The position numbers and the translations under genes were made by a program. The notes under the pieces are model-generated. The model ran no database searches, had not been told where the DNA came from, and worked only from the letters and a program-made list of their open reading frames with translations. Shown in pieces: positions 1 through 13,100 of a stretch of 64,000 bases of DNA. Numbering within the stretch: position 1 is the first letter of the stretch; each line of letters begins with the position of its first letter. This DNA is from Daucus carota subsp. sativus (taxonomy: Eukaryota; Streptophyta; Magnoliopsida; Apiales; Apiaceae): NCBI RefSeq assembly GCF_001625215.2, contig NC_030389.2, positions 1,090,930-1,154,929 of the forward strand. Direction: 5' to 3'.

Positions 1-295
1 AAAGATTAAACTATCCAAACTCATTATACATATACTTATAAATAGTGAATTTATTATTAACTTTTCATACTAACCTATTTATTAGACATTAATGTCTCTT
101 CATTAATATGCATTTATTACTTTATAATTAAAACTCCAATACATATAAGTATATATATTTATAATTATGATTCAATAAATAAATAAATATCCAGTGTTAT
201 AAAAAGCGGGAATCAAAAAATTGACGATTAATCAAAATGATTAACATGATCATTATTTGAAATTAATTTAATATTATATATGTAAAAATAATATA

Positions 296-818
296 GGGTT
301 AATTATCTAATTGGGCACTCACTTCACACCAATATATTATCTTGGGCACTCTCGAATTTTCGGTCTCATTTGAAACACCGTTTTGTAGAAATTGTATCAA
401 TCTTAAAAATAAAATGTTAAATTCAAAAACAAATCGACGGTTTAAGAAGTGTTACTCATAGGGCTTTAAAAGCAGGCTATAGAGATTATGTGGGCACAAT
501 TAATTGAATTTCCACGCCCAAAAAATTGGTAAAATTGATGTGGAAGAGATGGGTTTTGAAGAACCCTAATAATCCATATATAGCTATTATTTAGACGCAG
601 AAATTCAATTAATCGTACCTACATAATTTCTTATAGCCTACTGTGTTAAATCCCCATGAGTAACACTTTTTAAATTGATGTTTTGTTTCTGAATTTAACT
701 TTTTATTTTTAAAATTGATACAATTTCTGAGAACAATATTTCAAATTAGACCGAAAATTTGAGATTGCCCCATATGATATATTGGTGTGAAGTGAGTGCC
801 CAATCTGATAATTAACCC
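296..818. mobile_element. Mutator-like fold-back element, non-autonomous
   Basis: The two halves (about 296-530 and 590-818) are inverted copies of each other for roughly 230 bp, starting GGGTTAATTATC on the left and mirrored by GATAATTAACCC on the right. Allowing a one-base ambiguity at the left end, the element is flanked by the 9-bp sequence AAATAATAT on both sides, the target-site length of Mutator-like elements. There is no transposase coding. It appears to have inserted into an older repeat (positions about 192-295 and 828 onward) that resembles the block at 30.4 kb. Confidence 0.75.
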
Positions 819-994
819 AAATAATATATATATATATAATTATATTTAAAATCCCCACAAATTTTGTAAACTTTTATATTATGCTTGATTTTCCACCTAT
901 TAATAAAATCTATGACCAATTAGACATCGAATTAACCGGATTTTATCAAATTAAATCAAAATCCGTCCGATTATCGATTAATCGGTTAGTTCAA

Positions 995-1030
995 CCGATT
1001 TTTAGAATGTTTAATTGTCATGATTTAATA

Positions 1031-1067
<37 letters not shown>

Positions 1068-1450
1068 TAATTATAAATATAATATATAACTATATGAAAA
1101 AGACTCATATTCGGCAAGAATCTCAATTTTTGTATCAAATTTTCAATAATTTTAGACGAGTGGTAATTTAATTATATAATAAAATTTTAAATAATGTATA
1201 TTTTTAGTATTTGTAAATTCGGCCGATTTTTAGAAGTTCAATTGTTATGATTTAATAAAATTACACACACACACACACACATTATATATATATATTAGAA
1301 TAATTATAAATATAATATATAACTATATGAAAAATACTCATATTCGGCAAGAATCTCAATTTTTGTATCAAATTTTCAATAATTTAAGGGGAGTGGTAAT
1401 TTAATTATATAATAAAATTTTAATAATGTATATTTTTATTATTTATATTT
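995..1450. repeat. Tandem duplication, about 228 bp x 2, with TA and CA microsatellites
   Basis: The block starting CCGATTTTTAGAA at 995 is repeated at 1223 with only small changes. The copies differ mainly in the dinucleotide run: (TA)n at about 1038-1062 in the first copy, and (CA)n at about 1263-1280 followed by TA in the second. No coding potential is visible. A 96-codon open frame here is low-complexity and runs through the TA tract, so I do not regard it as a gene. Confidence 0.75.
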
Positions 1451-1500
1451 TAGTAAATATCATGATAGTGAGGATATGTGTACATATATACATCAATATA

Positions 1501-1690
1501 GGAGCCATTTGGGTAAACTTTTAAAAAGTGATTTCTTTCTTTTAAAAAAAAAGTAGACTATCTGTGAGAAGTCAAGACTTATAAGTGATTATAGTCTTTG
1601 AAAAAAAAATAGTTACACAAACGAGTCAAGAAAAGTAGAAACCGATTTTTTTAGAAAAAAAGCCGGAAGTAAGGGCAGCCAAATATTCAC
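1501..1690. mobile_element. hAT-like MITE remnant (GGAGCCATTTGGG family)
   Basis: It begins GGAGCCATTTGGGTAAACTT and carries the phrases 'gtgattt', 'agtagaa' and 'acacaaacgagtcaa', which recur in blocks at about 5.98, 32.5, 36.8 and 53.7 kb. Ends resembling GGGGCCGTTTGGGT/ACCCAAACGGCCCC are typical of plant hAT-type MITEs. This copy is degraded and I see no clear target duplication. Confidence 0.45.
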
Positions 1691-2504
1691 ATAATATGAC
1701 TTAAAATACAAACAAATATTAAATTTAAATTACATTTATAACACAAATAATCTCAAGTTGAAAAAGATGAACAAAAAAATATAAGATATATTCAAAAAAT
1801 AATTTAAAACAACCCGTGCTTTGCACGGGTTAAAAAGCTAGTTCACATGAAATACAAACCAAGAGCAAGTCAAATAAATTCTAAATTGATATTTTAAATC
1901 AAAATTTAATACATTTGAAGTAAATAAGTCTAACAATATTCTGGTGCCGTAAAATACTAACAAATGTTTTATTTTTGAGGCAGCACTATATATGTCCTAA
2001 ACCATTTTTATCAATAAAAAATTATCTTTCCTCCCATTTCAACACATCTCTCTCCTCTCTTCTTCCATTTCTCTCCAATAATAATACAAATATATTACTA
2101 ATTTAATAATAAGGCACAATAATAAGCCATGGCGCTGGAGTTGATATATTATGATAACCTAAATTAGTAGTACACTGTATTTTATTATATCTTTAAGTCA
2201 CTTAGAGCAAGTTCAATAGGTTACCTATTTCATTACCTATTACTTATATACAATAATGAGTCTTAGTGAGTTCTAGTGATTTAAAGAATCAATTTTTAGT
2301 ATAAACTCTAATAGCAATCTTTATTTTTATCTCTATTATTATTTTAATAATAAATTTGAGGGAAACAATGGAAATGGAGGAAAAAAATAAAGAAAAACAA
2401 GGGGAAAATGAATTTTTTATTTATAAATATTGGATAGGCAATGGCTAGTCGCTAGAGATTATCTAAAAATAGGTAATGATTAGAAGTTGCCTAAAAATAG
2501 ATAA

Positions 2505-2888
2505 GAGCAACCCCAATGCAAGCTCTCCTTACTCATATTTGATCTAGGTGGACAATATTTAGGAGTCATGATCAAAAATGAGTCCTCCAACGCAACTCCT
2601 TATCCCCTAAAAATTTTAGAGGAGAGAAAACTCATCCCCTTATTTGAGGGAGCAAAAAGCCAACCCCTACAATGCCACATCATCAATATTACCTATATTT
2701 ACTCCAACTCTAACTCTTCTCACATATATTACCTTAAATATTGAATAAATACTAATTTTTAGATTATAGGTAACATGTATAGGTAATACCATTGGAGTAA
2801 AACAACTTTTTGCTTACTTATATTTTAGGTGACCATTATTTTATTATATTTTAGGTAACCAATATAAGGATTAGCCTTGGAGATGCTC
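2505..2888. mobile_element. Tourist-like (PIF/Harbinger) MITE, copy 1
   Basis: The left end GAGCAACCCCAATGCAAG is mirrored by the right end CTTGGAGATGCTC. Left flank TAA and right flank TCA are consistent with a mutated 3-bp TWA-type target duplication. The size of about 384 bp and internal 'ataggtaa' phrases match the second copy at 3497-3894. Non-coding. An additional degraded relative precedes it from about 2204. Confidence 0.65.
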
Positions 2889-3496
2889 TCAATGACTAGG
2901 AAAATTGGGGATGTGCTAGTGATTTAAATAATCACCAGATAATGCCGGAGACCATTACTTTAACATAGTATTTAAATGTGAGTTTAGCAGCACATTTAGA
3001 TAACCCATTGGACTTGCCGTTAGTGATTTTTAGACTTACCGTAACATCGTGCACACTTGCACATTGTTGTGTTTGTGTGCTATAAACTATAAAGTCGTAA
3101 TCATCTATCTCATTATCAAACCAACTTGGTATTCAAGTTTCTCACAACTTAATCTATCACATGACCAGTTTCAAACTAGCCATTTCAATTTATTTATTAT
3201 AGATTTTATAAAGAAAATATTTTATATCAAAATATAAAAATTTAAACACTCATAATAATAATAAGAAACAACAAGCAACTATTTCCAAAAATTACATAAA
3301 AACATATTAATATTATGGCTCAAAGCCTCAAACTTTACATTTTCTAAAAGCTCTCGGTATATCAATTATTTACCTTTTTGGGGGAGTAGCCACTTGAGCT
3401 TCAATGTATCGTTTAGAAAAAGGTTTTGGTGATTTAAGTTGAAAAAAGTATCTACTTGAAGAAAAGGAAAGTACAAGTAAAATAGTGTGACAGTAA

Positions 3497-3894
3497 GAGC
3501 AACCCCAATGGTGTTACCTATTTTGAACCCCTAAAATATAATAAAATAATGATTATTTAAAATATAGGTAAGCAAAAACTTGTTTTCCTCCAACGGTATT
3601 CCCTATAATCATCCCTATATTTGAAAAAATAATATTTTATTAGAATTTTTACTATGATGAGATAGATAAAAAAAAGAGGGAAAATGAAAAATGAAAGAAA
3701 ATGAGAGAGGAAGATGAGGTGGAAAAAAAATAGGGGCTTGCTTTTCTATCCCCTAAATATGGGGTTTTGTTTTCTCTCACCTAAAAATTTTAGGTAAGGA
3801 GAGGATGGTTGGAGTGAAGAAATTTTACTTAAACCCCTATTTTTGTCCACGTAGGCTCATTATAGGTAAGGGAGATGTTCCGTTGGAGTTGCTC
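3497..3894. mobile_element. Tourist-like (PIF/Harbinger) MITE, copy 2
   Basis: A 398-bp element with inverted ends GAGCAACCCCAATGG and CCGTTGGAGTTGCTC, flanked on both sides by TAA (3494-3496 and 3895-3897), the classic 3-bp target duplication of PIF/Harbinger MITEs. It is non-coding and belongs to the same family as 2505-2888. Confidence 0.8.
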
Positions 3895-5202
3895 TAATGT
3901 AATTTGTTTGCATCCCCTCGGATCGATGTTTTCGTCGTTAGAAATAGACCAGTTGGAGAGTTTCCCGGGATGTATATTGTCCCATTATTCCCTCTATTAT
4001 CTTATTACTTTTAAGTTCGGCACTTTACATCAACATCATCCCGTTTCAAAAGCCAACTACACCTTTCACTAATTTGGAGGGAGTTCGGTTCAGAATGCAT
4101 GAGTTTTGTTCTTTTCAAACTCATACTCATATTTGATTCATAATTTTCTTTTATGAAACCTATTTCTTGAACCATAATATATGAGATTTTCTTATCAAGA
4201 TGAAGGTGGGTACAAAGCATGAGTTTTAAAATTAATTTTTTTTTTATTTTCATTTCTATTTATATCATTATATGTAAATTAGTAATATAATTAAAATTAA
4301 TGACTCAAAAATTTATAGAAGTATTAACTTAATAATGTATTAAATTAATTATAATTAATAACTTTTAATACTATAATTCAATCATATTCATTCCACAACT
4401 CAACCAAACATAGAGAGATATGATACCTCAAACCCCTATCATATTAAGCCGATTGCTCATTCCAATATCATACTTCTTCTTCGACCAAATGATCTCATTA
4501 TAACTGCAAATTTTTAATATACATGTTTGTCCCTTCCGAATTTGAATCAAGTCGTATTTCAAATTAAGCTTATCAATTCAATTAGATCCTAACTCAATAT
4601 TTGAAATTATCATCCATAAAATCTGTAATATTAATATGCAACATTTCATAATTTTATTATTAATTTTTAAGAAAATTTTATTTCTAATTCAAATTATGTG
4701 AAAAGATAAAAAAAAAGGACACTTATTTTGAAGAAACAAGAAATCTATTCATTACTATTATGTAACCTATAAAAATCTGAAAAGTACTATCTACATAACT
4801 ATCCTCAACTACCGTTATTCACTTTGTCTGTACCACATTTTGAAAACATGGGATTTCAGAGATTTTAAGTCAATTACAGAAACCAAATCCCCATTATTAA
4901 GTTTAATATTATCGTACTGTGGAAAATCTGCCAAAAGATTTGAGTCCTTGGTCATTACTGTAGTATTCTTCATCAGAGTTGTTATTATATGTGCATTTTG
5001 TATAACGACACATGCAAACTACAAACAAGGACACTTGGTCCCCAGGCTTTGTTTTTCTTGAATTTTGCGACCTCTTTGTGTTTTTTTATAAATCTTGCAA
5101 CTTATCTGTCCCGTAACATTCGGTGAATGGTGGCCGAGCCCTCGAATTGTGTATTATATATTTTTGTGTTCCGTATATATAATATGACCAACATTTGAGA
5201 GG

Positions 5203-5590
5203 GACTCCTTATGTGGGGTTACATAGCGCGCCACTATAAATCATCAATTTTATTATAAATTCTGTTATAGAATACATATAAAACATGATTCTAATGTGAA
5301 ATACTATAAAATATGTCTATTTTAAATAATTTAACACTTAAAATTTGATTAAAAAAAGTATATTTTCGAAACTGATTCTACAACAGAATAATTCTGGATG
5401 ATTATTATTCTGCTATAGAATCATGTTGAGATATTGCATAATTTTAGATGATCTTTGAAATAAAAAAATTGTATAACTTCGTTTTCGGTTTAATAATCAA
5501 AATTTGCAATTATATTTCATAAAAAATATATTAGAATATATATTATGTATATATTTATAATGGTGTGCTACGTAACTCCATATAAGAGGG
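5203..5590. mobile_element. Unclassified inverted-repeat element
   Basis: The left end CTCCTTATGTGGGGTTACAT is mirrored on the right by GTAACTCCATATAAGAG, with roughly 37 bp of imperfect inverted repeat continuing through 'gcgcaccactataaat'-like sequence. The interior is AT-rich and non-coding and has several 'tctgttatagaat' phrases. I found no confident target duplication, so the superfamily is open. Confidence 0.5.
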
Positions 5591-5978
5591 TATGCTATGG
5601 AGTGCTACCCAATATAATATTATCAGTATGGTATATATATATTTTGGACAGTGTCGCTTGAATTGAATGAAATAAGAGGGAATGGATTGATATTTGTATT
5701 CAAAATTGGAGATGATTGCAAAAATGTAAATAATTTTCATCAGTTTAGTTATTCCATTTCGAATTATTTGACTTAGAAATCAAACTCATATGTTTTGAAA
5801 GAAATAATCATTCTATGTTTCTATACAATCTTCGTCATGAAAGATTTAGAATTAATTAAACAGATTTAATTAGATGATGGTTGACTCTCATCTCATTAAT
5901 AATGATGACCGCCCCCTACATAAAAATCTACATCAATCTAGGGTCTTTCTGGTGTATTCATGAACATATACTAACTAT

Positions 5979-6200
5979 GGAGCCATTCAGATTAACTTAA
6001 AATAAGTGATTATTGCTTAAAGTAAAGAAGTGGAATAGAATTGAGAAATAAATTAATAATTATAAGTTGTTAAAGTGTTTGGAAAAAAAGTAGAGAAGCT
6101 AGCATTTTTTACTTCCAAAATTTTTCTCACAACTTCTTAAAAATACTTGTTACTTCTTTACACAAACGAGTTAAAAAAGTAAGAACTCCCTCAGACAGGG
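5979..6200. mobile_element. hAT-like MITE copy
   Basis: It begins GGAGCCATTCAGATTAACTT and ends around 'acaaacgagttaaaaaag...ctccctcagac'. It shares the internal phrases 'ataagtgattattgcttaaagtaaa' and 'agtgtttgg' with the copy at 36.8 kb. Degraded and non-coding. Confidence 0.45.
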
Positions 6201-7740
6201 GTTATCTTTTATTTAGATGAGAGATTTTGATTGGTGTAAATTTTCATGCAGTTTTTTTGTGTCTACTGAAAATTATCATTATTAATAAGATGTGAAAAAT
6301 AGAAATCCAGTATCTAATTTAATGGTTTTTCTATGATGTGTCCTGGGCACACAATAAGCACAGAATTTGATAGTTTTTCCATGTTTTGATTAGTTTACAC
6401 CCTTTAATAATGATGGCCCCCCTGCATTCACACCAACCATACCAATAAAAAACACACCAAATTTATGAGTTTCCGTGCTTGCCATGTGCCCATGGGCACA
6501 AACCCCTAATTTAAAATGATTATTAAGAACACAAGAAAATCTGATATTTCAGATCCGTATTCCCTTGGCGAGGGTCCCTAATCTCTGTTCATCAATAAAT
6601 CAATGAAATAGTGTGCTCTAGAGTCTAGACTTTGACTCATTAAATTTAAACACCAGCTAGAGCAATGTGATTTTAAGCTACAAACACTGGATGGTCCCTA
6701 ACATCTCCCCTCCACAGGAGACTGGCAAGCTATTAGCTAGCCATGAACTTTACACAAGGTGGCCAATAAGTCTCTGCACACTTGGTTCATCTGCTAATCA
6801 TAATCTCCATCAATCTTAACAGCCTTTGCATTTCAAATCATGCACACTTGACAAGATAAGACAAAACAAAAGCCATTGAATAACATGCATCATGGAGACA
6901 CAAACACAAATACACTGTGTTAATTCATAAAGCCTGTAAACAGAGATTCATTAACTTGATGGATGACTTATCATCATTGTGTATGTTTACACACTGCACC
7001 ATGTATTGTGGCAATTTACTACTTTGGGACAGCCTTGTATTTTCTTAAATTTGTCTTCTTACCAAATTACCTCACCAACACTGCATTTTTACTCCTGTCT
7101 TTGGTTACTGTAGCTTCTCAGATTCTTGATTTATATGTCTTTTTGACCATGTTAATGAAAATCTCAAAGATATCGGAGAAAAACCCGAATAGGATCTTAT
7201 ACTATTCAGAGTCGTATATGTCATTTATGAATTTTCCATCTTTAAGAAAAACCCGAATAGTATCTTATACTAATAAGAGTCATATATGTCATTTGTGAAT
7301 TTTCTGTCTTTTCAATTATTGATTCCAATCGTATTTCGGGTCGTGTCGGATAGCCAAGAGAGATGTGATGCACTTATTTTTTTTGGAATAAATAAGTTCA
7401 AATGTACTCCTGTAAAAGTGAAATACCAAGAAAACAAAGTACTCAATTACTCAACTTATAAACTGCACGTGAAGATTGCTTCAGAAACTAGGAATGCAGG
7501 GCAGAAATTGCAGATTCCCAAGCTTTATGTCTGCAACCTTAACTTTCTTTCATGTCCTACTCTCACAGAAAATAAACAAATTACTATAATTATTACATAA
7601 AAATAATTATCATGAACTAATTTACTCTGAACAAGTAATATCAATACCAACTCATATTTGTCCTAAATTCGAATTATTTTTAACAAGATTCAAACTCTCG
7701 ACTTCCGATAATAATGCGGAACAGATTTTGTTATATAGTA
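6201..7740. other. Intergenic stretch upstream of the CYP40 gene
   Basis: No gene recognised. Two overlapping open frames (6963-7298 and 7286-7600) show no family motif, cross the tandem repeat at 7181-7316 and are probably chance. The repeat is a 68-bp unit beginning AAACCCGAATAG at 7181 and again at 7249. The rest is low-complexity AT-rich DNA. Confidence 0.5.
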
Positions 7741-7750
7741 TTAATGAAGT

Positions 7751-7807
7751 GGGGTATGTGGGGACTGGGGAGAGGGGTAGGGACAGGGGGCAGGTTACAT
7801 ATAAAAC
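7751..7807 (+). promoter_or_regulatory. Probable CYP40 core promoter: G-run cluster followed by TATA box
   Basis: Six guanine runs of three to five bases, spaced by two to five bases, occupy 7751-7790 and fit the sequence pattern of a G-quadruplex. They are followed directly by a TATA-like CATATAAAAC at 7798-7807. The start codon of the cyclophilin gene lies 225 bp downstream, so a transcription start near 7830 is likely. This is inference from sequence only. Confidence 0.5.
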
Positions 7808-8031
7808 AACAAGTGGCAATGAATGTAGTCAAAGACAGAGAGAAGTTTTAAGACAAGAGTAGGCATATATAGCTAGGTTACCAGCTTCAAGAATCTCAAC
7901 CTTAAAATTGCATAGCAAAGAAAGAAAGCTAAAAGGGTACTTTTTTTCCACCTTCATTAATCTTCTTTGTGTGATCACATTAAATTATAAGCTCTCAATA
8001 TTCACATAAGCACAAGAAAAAAAGATTTTAG

Positions 8032-11000
8032 ATGGGGGAGAAGAGAACAAAATGCTATCTGGATATAAGCATTGGAGGAGAGCTTGAAGGGAGAATAATC
8101 ATTGAATTGTACAGTGATGTTGTGCCTAAAACTTGTGAAAATTTCAGGGCTCTTTGTACTGGTGAGAAAGGCATTGGCTCCTGTACTTCTGCTCCTCTCC
8201 ATTACAAGGTATATTCACACAAATGTTTCTCCTAGTACTTGTTTGTCTATGTATCTATATTTATTACCCGTCTCGTCTTTGACAAGATTCACTCGACTTC
8301 CGATAAACTGAGCGAGAGAGATACTATCTGACCACGAGGTCATTGACGGTTGAGTTTTTCTTTGTAGTGAGAATGAAGAAAAAGACTGTTCTTTGCCAGT
8401 GTGTACTTGGGGTTTTTATTTTATTGTGATTTCATAATTTTGTTGTTTTTTACATTATATTCTTAAATTTAATCAGTATTTGGTAAATGCAACAATTGGA
8501 ATCTGAGATATTGGATGGAATTGTGCTGTATTTGATAAAAAGAGATTTGATCAGATTTTTGCTGCCTTATAATGATATCAACTTCATATAATATTTTCTA
8601 CTTGAGCCTTTAATTGTTGCAAGAGCTCAGGTTTAGAAAAAGCATTGATTTTGAACCCCTTTAATCCCAATATTCACATTTACTTGGCTGAACACTAAGG
8701 TTGGTTGTTTACATATAAATGGGCTTGACCGCAGTTTGAGTTTGTTTGTCACATTTATTTCCCCCTATATTCCCCTTAACAGAGAACTTCACTTCTTTAT
8801 GTCAATATTCCGTTAAGGGATATTGTTATGGAGAGGGGATGGTATGAAAGTCTAAAAAGAGTCGGGGGAAGGAATGGATTGGATGTGCAAATTTTATATG
8901 ATGAGATATGTGAAATAGAAATGAACAGAGAGGATAATGGAGGATTCATTCGAAAATTGTGGGTTTAATCTCTAGTTTAAATTGCTAGGACAAAAAGTGG
9001 ATCAATTAAATCAAAGTTAATAACTATTTACTCAAACAATACTCCAAATTTCATTCTAAAAGAATTGGAGCACAAGTGATCAGAACTTCAAACAGAGGTT
9101 AGTTAGTCTCATAATGCACTTTCTGGTTTTAAATCTGTCAGTATAATATCTTTTCAATCTCTTTAGAAATAATTTTGAGCAATTGTTTTTCCCAGCATAA
9201 AATTTCAAAGCCATAGTGAATTTCTATATGATTATTACACTGTAATTAAATTAAAACTATAAAAAGATGAAGAAAATCATAAAGAATCTGCTAGTGAGTT
9301 CAATGCAAGATAAATTTGTGCTGAGAACAATTTCCTTTAGTTTCAGAGATGCATCTGAGGCTTATTTGTTTTGCTTCGACTCTATCATAAATATTAAAAT
9401 CTAACTACTAGCGTAAATTTATTTCAGGGAGTCTGTTTTCATCGTGTTATTAAGAGCTTAATGGTTCAAGGTGGGGATATTTCCGCTGGAAATGGTACTG
9501 GCGGAGAATCCATCTACGGGTTGAAATTCGAAGATGAGAATTTTGAACTGAAACATGAAAGGAAGGGAATGTTATCAATGGCCAACACTGGTCCTGATAC
9601 TAATGGATCCCAATTTTTCATTACTACTACTCGAACTTCTCATCTAGATGGAAAGAATGTTGTATTTGGAAAAGTGATTAAAGGCATGGGAGTTGTTCGT
9701 TCAATTGAGCATGTTCCAACCGAAGATGATTATTTGCCATCTGTCGATGTTTTGATTGCGGATTGTGGTGAAATTCCTGAGGGTGCAGATGAGGGGCTTG
9801 CCAATTTTTTCAAAGATGGTGACATGTATCCAGATTGGCCAGCTGATCTTGACACCAGTCCCAGCGAGCTGTCTTGGTGGATGAATGCTGCAGACTCTGT
9901 CAAAGGTTTTGGCAACGATCATTTTAGGGTAATCAGTAATGTTTATATCATGTTGTACTTCTGTGTTTTCCTACCTTATTACACAGTAATACTTTAGTTT
10001 TTATTTTGTGATCTTTAATGCTGTGTTTCTTCTTTCAGAAACTAGATTACAAGATGGCCCTCAAAAAATACCGAAAGGCATTGCGGTATTTGGACGTCTG
10101 TTGGGAGAAAGAAGGCATTGATGAAGGTAGACTATTAGTTTACATCAAAGATGTCATTAAATACATCAATTATTTTTGATAAAATAAATAAATCAATTTT
10201 GTACTTATTAATTAAGAACAAATTCTCTCCATGTGTTTTTGACATCTTAGAAATGACTAACTTTTCATTCTTCCTCACAAAATGCAGAAACAAGTTCCGG
10301 ATTGAGAAAGATAAAGTCACAGATATTTACTAACAGTTCTGTGAGTATTTCTCTAAATATTCACCAGAATGAGTTGTACATCTCCATAACAATTTATGTG
10401 CCACCTTTGACAAAATTTAGATCAATAGGGAAAGAGTTTGTTCTTCCGGAAATACTGTCAAGCGTGATTGCTAACACGTGCCACTTTAAACTTGTTCTTC
10501 TTAACTTAACAACTCATTTGAGCTCCTTACTTCCTACCACAATAATGTCACTGTAGTTTGTTTTTTTTAGTGAAAACAGTTATTCCACCCACTGATCTTC
10601 CTTGTTTGTTGCTTGGCTACAGTCACTCTTAACCTGCACATCCTTATTTGGAGCACATATGAACATTTTTTGCTAGTGTGTAACACTAGATTTATTACTC
10701 TAGGCCTGTAAATTAAAGTTAGGGGACTTGAAGGGTGCACTCTTGGACACCGACTTTGCTATCCGTGATGGTGAGAACAATGTGAAGGCTTACTTTCGGC
10801 AAGGTCAGGTTGGTGGAAGCATTACTAACCCTTTCTTATTTCACTTAGCTTACATCTTCACATCGGAAACTTGATATTCAAGTCTTCTACGTGGTGCTCT
10901 TCTGCTTCATGTGACATGTCTCCGAATTTTCCCTAATGCAATAAATACTTATCTATCAGGCACACATGGCACTGAAAGACATAGATGCTGCAGTTGAGAG

Positions 11001-11374
11001 CTTCAGGAAAGCACTGGAGTTGGAGCCGGCAAATGGTTAGTATCCTTACTAATCAGACTTCAGTTAGTTTTTAGCTAGCCTGAATACTACAATTTCAGGT
11101 TTCATTAGAGGGACTATATCCTTTATTATAATTCATAAGCATGGATAGTGGCATTAACATAAAATCTGATTTTTTTTTTCCTTTCAGTTGGAATAAAGAA
11201 GGAGCTTGCTGCTGCCAATAAGAAGGTATAATTACAATTTTAGTTCCAAAACTGTAGTGTAACTTATACTCAATTATAACATATGGCTCATGAGTTCATT
11301 TTTGTTATAAAACAAATCAGATTACTGACAGAAGGGAGCGCGAGAAAAAAGCCTTTGCCAATATATTTAAATGA
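8032..11374 (+). CDS. CYP40: Cyclophilin-40 peptidyl-prolyl isomerase with TPR domain (SQUINT type)
   Basis: Eight exons: 8032-8208, 9428-9928, 10039-10126, 10288-10340, 10704-10808, 10960-11035, 11188-11225, 11321-11374. All have GT-AG introns and compatible phases, giving 363 residues against about 361 in Arabidopsis CYP40. The cyclophilin domain covers about residues 8-175 (motifs [27 protein letters not shown]). The TPR domain follows from about 213 to 345 (TPR1 begins [12 protein letters not shown]3 holds [11 protein letters not shown]). The Lys/Asn/Asn/Lys/Arg pattern of the Hsp90 carboxylate clamp is visible. CYP40 is a cytosolic Hsp90 co-chaperone that in plants assists loading of AGO1 with small RNAs. 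Odd point: the active-site motif usually read as GFM(I/C)QGGD is SLMVQGGD here, so the conserved Phe is Leu. The start follows 'ttttag' and matches the family N-terminus. The intron after exon 1 is 1.2 kb. Confidence 0.95.
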
Positions 11375-13100
11375 AGCGAGACATAATATGCAAGCAAGGT
11401 GCTTCATTAATCAAATATAATTTACATCTTGTCTTAATTAAATTCCTACTAAATTGTTTTAATTTTGTCTGCAGATTTGGTTTCTGCACTTTGTTCAGAG
11501 TAGTCTGGACTTTTGATATCGATAGCAGAAAAAATCAGGTATCGTTAATCTACCTTTGCCGTGCCAAAAAATGTTACAAAGCAGGAATGGCTAGCTTCAA
11601 AATTTATGAGCACGAGCAAAGACCTCTGCCTTTCTTGTAGAAACAAGTAGAGTATACTTTAACATGATATTCAGATCCTTATCGGGCCGTCTTCAATTTT
11701 TTTCTCCGCGTTTAATGTAGGTGATCTTGAAGATGCCAAGGGCGAAAAAAGATCCTTTAGCGATACAACTAGCACCCATCAAGCCTGGGTTTTTCTTGTC
11801 AGATATTATGTAGTGTAGCAACAGCAGTTTACGACGAAACTGATGCTTAATTGTAGTCCAAAATTTTGTGTATTTTACAAAGACAAACTTCTAAGTTTCT
11901 TTTACTGATTGATGAATATCTGATCGATTGATCCAACTTCAACTCACAATTTGTACTCTGGATACACAATTTTTTCCTCTCAGTTCAGCAGTTTTACTTG
12001 ATAAACTTAATATTTAGGGAAAAATATAAATGTAATTATGAAGGAGTGTTTGGACCTGGTTAACCGGGTTCATTAAACATGAACCAAAGGCCCCTAAAGT
12101 TATATCAGTACTAAAAAAATCGTCATCTTACTTGAAAACAAACAAATTATTTTCATATATGTAGTTGATAAAAATATATGATTTATAAAAGGAGGAGCAG
12201 ACGGATATGTTCAGTCATAAAAGAGGTGTTTGGATATGGATGACAAAATTTTCGAACCGACGGATATCCGACCAAATACTATTCGGTTCGGGTTCGGTTT
12301 TTGTCAAAACCGAACCATACCGACCGCTTGTCATCTCTATGTTTGGATGATATGAGAGAATGAGAATGAGAGGCAATGGGTATGTGACGTCTCACTAATT
12401 TTTCTACAGTTTCTTGCATTGTTGTAACGCACATTTTAAATTTTTTTATAAATTTTTATTCAGAAAATAAAATAAAAAAAATGGTATCGGTAGTTTGTTC
12501 TTAAAAAAAAACCAATTTTCATTTTGTTTATTTTTGCCCAAGCAAGTTGTATTCGATCAATATATTTAACTCATATAATGCTAGAGTTAGAGTTAGAGAT
12601 ATACAAAAATTTGTTCAAGCTGGATCAGATCGGGTCAAAGAATTCTGATTTTTCAAAATCGGATCAGGCCGAAACTTTTTAAAAATAAGGTAAGGTAGGA
12701 GTTTTTTTTAGATTACTTCTAAATAGTCCGGATTTCAAAAATTCGGATTTTTTGAAATACTGAACCTGTTTTAGGTCTTTGGACCGGAGAGGGGAAAACT
12801 AGATTTTTTTTTAAAATTTGATTTCTCGGTTTTTTTCCGGATTTGCGGATTTTTTTCTGATCGGTTTTTTAGATATTTTTTTCCCATGATCGAGTTTCAT
12901 ATTTTTTTTTGAAATATCGAGCAATAGAGCTGCCTTGAAGCGGATCGGCTTTTAATTTGCGGGTCATTCTCATTCTCAAGAACGAGAGATACAAAGAAAA
13001 GTTGGTACTTAATTAGGGTTTAATAACTCGTTTTCAATCATAGCTCACATATAAATTCGACCCCAAATCTGAAAAAAACTTTAGTTCCCCTTCTGCAGCC
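11375..13100. other. CYP40 3' region and intergenic DNA to ZOP1
   Basis: The first few hundred bases are probably 3' untranslated sequence of the cyclophilin gene. A possible 3'UTR intron ends at 'tttgtctgcag' near 11474. An 89-codon open frame at 11371-11640 has no recognisable motif and overlaps the CYP40 stop, so I did not call it. From about 12.2 kb the DNA contains 'cggttcgggttcgg' and 'gatcgggtcaaag' low-complexity phrases typical of decayed repeats. Nothing else is seen. Confidence 0.5.

Noticed and set aside
6963..7600. Two overlapping frames of 111 and 104 codons before CYP40
   Set aside because: They cross a 68-bp tandem repeat, have no family features and overlap in different frames.
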